The notes beneath the pieces were generated by a model. It saw only the letters and a program-made list of their open reading frames with translations. It was not told where the DNA came from and searched no databases. The translations under genes and the position numbers were made by a program. From Bacteroidota bacterium (GTDB taxonomy: Bacteria; Bacteroidota; Bacteroidia; Palsa-965), in NCBI GenBank assembly GCA_003151415.1, contig PLXK01000020.1:1-33306 (forward strand): a stretch of DNA of 33,306 nucleotides, written 5' to 3'. Below, piece after piece: positions 31,234 through 33,306 of this stretch (its first letter is position 1; every line of letters starts with the position of its first letter).

Positions 31234-32484
31234 ATGGCTGATCTGAAATTCAAACACGGTGTGACCGAACGTTTTTTGCGGTATGTAAAAATCGATACAC
31301 AAAGCGATCCCGATTCAAACACCTGTCCATCCACCCCAAAACAAAAAAATCTGGGGAAGATTTTGGTGCAGGAGTTATTGGACATGGGTATTGCTGATGC
31401 ACATCTGGATGAATTCGGTTATGTGTATGCAACGGTGCCTTCGAATTCGCAAAAGAGGGTTCCGGTGATTTGTTTTTGCTCACACATGGACACTTCGCCC
31501 GATTGTACCGGAGAGGGTGTTGACCCGCAGGTGCATAGAAATTACCAGGGGGGCGATCTCGTTCTGCCAGGGGATAAGACCCAGGTTATCAAAGTGAGCG
31601 ATCATCCCGAGTTAATGAATCAAATCGGCAACGACATTGTTACAACCGATGGAAGAACATTGCTGGGAGCTGATAACAAGGCAGGGCTGGCAGAGATTAT
31701 GGATGCTGCGCAGTATCTGACGGATCATCCCGAAATAAAGCATGGGGCCATACGCATTTTGTTTACCCCGGATGAGGAGATCGGCCGGGGAGTGGATAAA
31801 GTAGATATGAAGAAGCTTGGGGCAGATTATGGGTACACCATAGATGGAGAAACACGGGGACATATAGAAGACGAAACATTTTCGGCCGATATGGTTACTG
31901 TGGAAGTCTATGGATTCAGTACTCATCCCGGTTTTGCGAAAGGCAAGATGCAGAGTGCGGTAAAAATTGCTTCGCAGATCATTGGTTCCTTGCCCCGGGA
32001 TAAGCAATCGCCTGAAACGACCGAAAAACGCGAAGGTTTCTTTCATCCGGTATCCATGAGCGGGACGATCGAGAAGATGACATTGAAATTCATTATCCGC
32101 GATTTTCGGACGGAAGGCCTGATTTTGCTGGAAGAACAGTTGAAGGCAATAGTCATTAAGGTGCTTCGTTTTTACCCCAGGGCCTCGTATGATTTTAAAG
32201 TGACAGAGCAGTACCGAAACATGAAAGTGGTATTGGATGAACATCCTCAGGTGGTCAGGTATGCCATCGAAGCGGTAGGAAGAGCAGGCATAAAGCCACA
32301 TTGTTCAAGTATACGCGGAGGAACAGATGGCTCGCGCTTGTCATTTATGGGACTTCCTTGTCCGAATATTTTTGCAGGGGAACATGCTTTTCACAGCAAA
32401 CAGGAATGGATTTCTGTGCAGGATATGGAAAAGGCGGCTGAAACGATTGTTCATTTGAGTATGATTTGGGAGGAGCGGGCCTGA
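31234..32484 (+). CDS. pepT: Peptidase T (tripeptide aminopeptidase)
   Basis: A 416-residue cytoplasmic M20 family enzyme, full family length (~410). Metal-site and catalytic motifs are visible: FCSHMDTSPD (first zinc His and catalytic Asp), TLLGADNKAG (bridging Asp), TPDEEIGRG (catalytic Glu pair), GYTIDGE (second metal Asp) and AGEHAFHSKQEW (last metal His). The dimerisation domain lies between, with GFSTHPGFAKGKM. The enzyme removes the N-terminal residue from tripeptides. No signal peptide. It ends about 570 bp before the 16S rRNA. Confidence 0.96.
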   Translation: MADLKFKHGVTERFLRYVKIDTQSDPDSNTCPSTPKQKNLGKILVQELLDMGIADAHLDEFGYVYATVPSNSQKRVPVICFCSHMDTSPDCTGEGVDPQVHRNYQGGDLVLPGDKTQVIKVSDHPELMNQIGNDIVTTDGRTLLGADNKAGLAEIMDAAQYLTDHPEIKHGAIRILFTPDEEIGRGVDKVDMKKLGADYGYTIDGETRGHIEDETFSADMVTVEVYGFSTHPGFAKGKMQSAVKIASQIIGSLPRDKQSPETTEKREGFFHPVSMSGTIEKMTLKFIIRDFRTEGLILLEEQLKAIVIKVLRFYPRASYDFKVTEQYRNMKVVLDEHPQVVRYAIEAVGRAGIKPHCSSIRGGTDGSRLSFMGLPCPNIFAGEHAFHSKQEWISVQDMEKAAETIVHLSMIWEERA

Positions 32485-32626
32485 AAAAAGGATTTTTAGA
32501 TTGAGCAGGGAAGGGTATTTGAGCCCAGAGGCAGGGGTTGAGCAGGAGGAAGGAGGCGAAATCGAAAAATTATTAGCCTGATAATCAGGACACGGGATGG
32601 TAATGTAATCATAATGCAAAATAAAC

Positions 32627-32657
32627 TTTGCAGGAAAGGAATAAGCAAGTACATTTG
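32627..32657 (+). promoter_or_regulatory. rRNA operon promoter P1
   Basis: TTTG (32627-32630), 19-bp gap, TACATTTG (32650-32657): a perfect match to the Bacteroidota housekeeping consensus. It is followed by CCTCCCG, close to the CCGCCCG after P2. It lies about 400 bases before 16S. Confidence 0.75.
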
Positions 32658-32722
32658 CCTCCCGTTTAAAAAAGCGGTCGTTCATTGAATCAAGAGGAAT
32701 AAAAAAATCTTTTTAACATTGT

Positions 32723-32753
32723 GTTGTGAATATGTAAAAAGGTTTTACATTTG
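32723..32753 (+). promoter_or_regulatory. rRNA operon promoter P2
   Basis: GTTG (32723-32726), 19-bp gap, TACATTTG (32746-32753). The -7 element and the next bases, TACATTTGCCGCCCG, differ from P1 by a single base over 15. The -7 elements of P1 and P2 are 96 bp apart. Confidence 0.75.
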
Positions 32754-32814
32754 CCGCCCGAAAGAGTTAGAGGGGTTGAAGAGAAAAAAAGATTCCAATA
32801 AATTTTGAGAAATG

Positions 32815-32846
32815 TTTGGTAGATTAAAAAAACATTTCTAGTTTTG
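32815..32846 (+). promoter_or_regulatory. rRNA operon promoter P3
   Basis: TTTG (32815-32818), 20-bp gap, TAGTTTTG (32839-32846), a perfect consensus match with the -7 element 93 bp downstream of that of P2. Transcripts from here would have a leader of about 200 bases. Confidence 0.65.
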
Positions 32847-32930
32847 CATCCCCAATCAAGAAAACGTTCTTACAGCATTGGGTTATTAAAATGAAATGCT
32901 TGGCCGAAAGGCTTACAAAATATAGGCATT

Positions 32931-32950
32931 CGTTCTTTGAAAATATTGAG
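32931..32950 (+). promoter_or_regulatory. rRNA leader antitermination (boxA-like) sequence
   Basis: GTTCTTTGAAAATATTGAG in the leader resembles the conserved GTTCTTTGACATATTG-type sequence ahead of many Bacteroidota 16S genes, where boxA recruits the Nus antitermination factors. It lies ~110 bases before the 16S 5' end. Confidence 0.45.
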
Positions 32951-33053
32951 AATATAGCTAGAAATAACAAGTGTCCCTCATTCAGTCGCGAGACAGATGA
33001 GTGGTAATAATTCCTAGAGACAAGCTGATTCAATTCAGCAAATAATACAAACT

Positions 33054-33306
33054 TACAATGGAGAGTTTGATCCTGGCTCAGGATTAACGCTAGCGGCAGG
33101 CCTAATACATGCAAGTCGAGGGGCAGCGGGAGTAGCAATACTTGCCGGCGACCGGCGCACGGGTGCGTAACACGTATACAACCTTCCTTGAACTGGAGGA
33201 TAGCCCCGAGAAATCGGGATTAAAACTCCATAACATGGTGATGTGGCATCACATTATCATTAAAGCTCCGGTGGTTCAAGATGGGTATGCGTAACATTAG
33301 CTAGTT
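33054..33306 (+). rRNA. 16S ribosomal RNA, 5' part (truncated by the window edge)
   Basis: The mature 5' end is placed near TACAATGGAGAGTTTGATCC, followed by TGGCTCAGGATTAACGCTAG (the 27F priming region), GGCCTAATACATGCAAGTCG, and GGCGCACGGGTGCGTAACAC. The segment ends at GCGTAACATTAGCTAGTT, about position 250 of 16S. The pattern GCAGGCCTAAT...GTCGAGGGGCAGC is of Bacteroidota type. Short open frames on the opposite strand are shadows. The exact 5' end depends on processing and may be off by a few bases. Confidence 0.97.

Noticed and set aside
32485-33053. Possible small gene in the rRNA leader (a 104-codon frame on the minus strand at 32824-33138).
   Set aside because: It runs antisense into 16S rRNA and across promoter P3 and the leader; no protein features.

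Overview
The window looks like a chromosomal contig from an uncultured or environmental member of the Bacteroidota (Sphingobacteriia/Chitinophagia/Cytophagia grade; I cannot place it more finely). The reasons are the 5' part of a Bacteroidota-type 16S rRNA at the right edge, Bacteroidota promoter elements (TAnnTTTG, sometimes with an upstream TTTG) before many genes, a GldM protein of the type IX secretion system (T9SS), secreted proteins with T9SS type A and type B C-terminal sorting domains, a TonB-dependent receptor with the carboxypeptidase-like N-terminal domain, and LytS/LytTR two-component pairs.

Layout. 1-5.3 kb: the C-terminal part of a Nudix (CoA pyrophosphatase-like) hydrolase, a secreted protein with a type A-like tail, a two-helix membrane peptide, a large WG-repeat protein, a small Smr-domain protein and a secreted M23/LysM peptidase. 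5.4-10.4 kb: a cyclophilin, a perfect 14-bp inverted repeat, an M61 metallopeptidase, a LytS-type kinase overlapping its LytTR regulator (ATGA), and a convergent ACP phosphodiesterase-like gene. 10.4-14.1 kb: an orphan gldM, an unknown secreted protein and an AT-rich membrane protein, interspersed with three copies of a ~110-bp inverted-repeat element built from CATGGAG motifs. 14.1-17.6 kb: an HlyD-type adaptor and a C39-peptidase ABC exporter (leader-peptide type), divergent from a second LytS/LytTR pair (17.9-19.6 kb), which is followed by a TonB-dependent receptor (to 22.4 kb). 22.4-30.4 kb: a frameshifted small secreted-protein gene, a large type B-sorted PKD protein, a 0.9-kb non-coding stretch, an unknown secreted protein, a ~1000-residue T9SS-sorted N-acetylmuramoyl-alanine amidase and an outer-membrane barrel protein. 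30.4-33.3 kb: an SDR oxidoreductase, peptidase T, then three tandem promoters and the leader of an rRNA operon, ending inside 16S rRNA.

How the parts fit. Much of the window is cell-envelope biology: wall hydrolases (M23, amidase), outer-membrane proteins, T9SS cargo plus a T9SS motor component, a peptide exporter, and two membrane-sensing LytS/LytTR systems. No phage, transposase, tRNA or CRISPR array was found.

The most unusual signal is non-coding. About 0.55 kb between two secreted-protein genes (about 25276-25825) is an array of very degenerate ~21-bp units (core about ATCYGRRTNC), phased at two DNA helical turns; its period, being divisible by three, also creates spurious open frames with heptad-like peptides. 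Second-rank signals are the CATGGAG inverted-repeat family, the single-base homopolymer frameshift at 22880-22887, the triple rRNA promoter and the orphan gldM.
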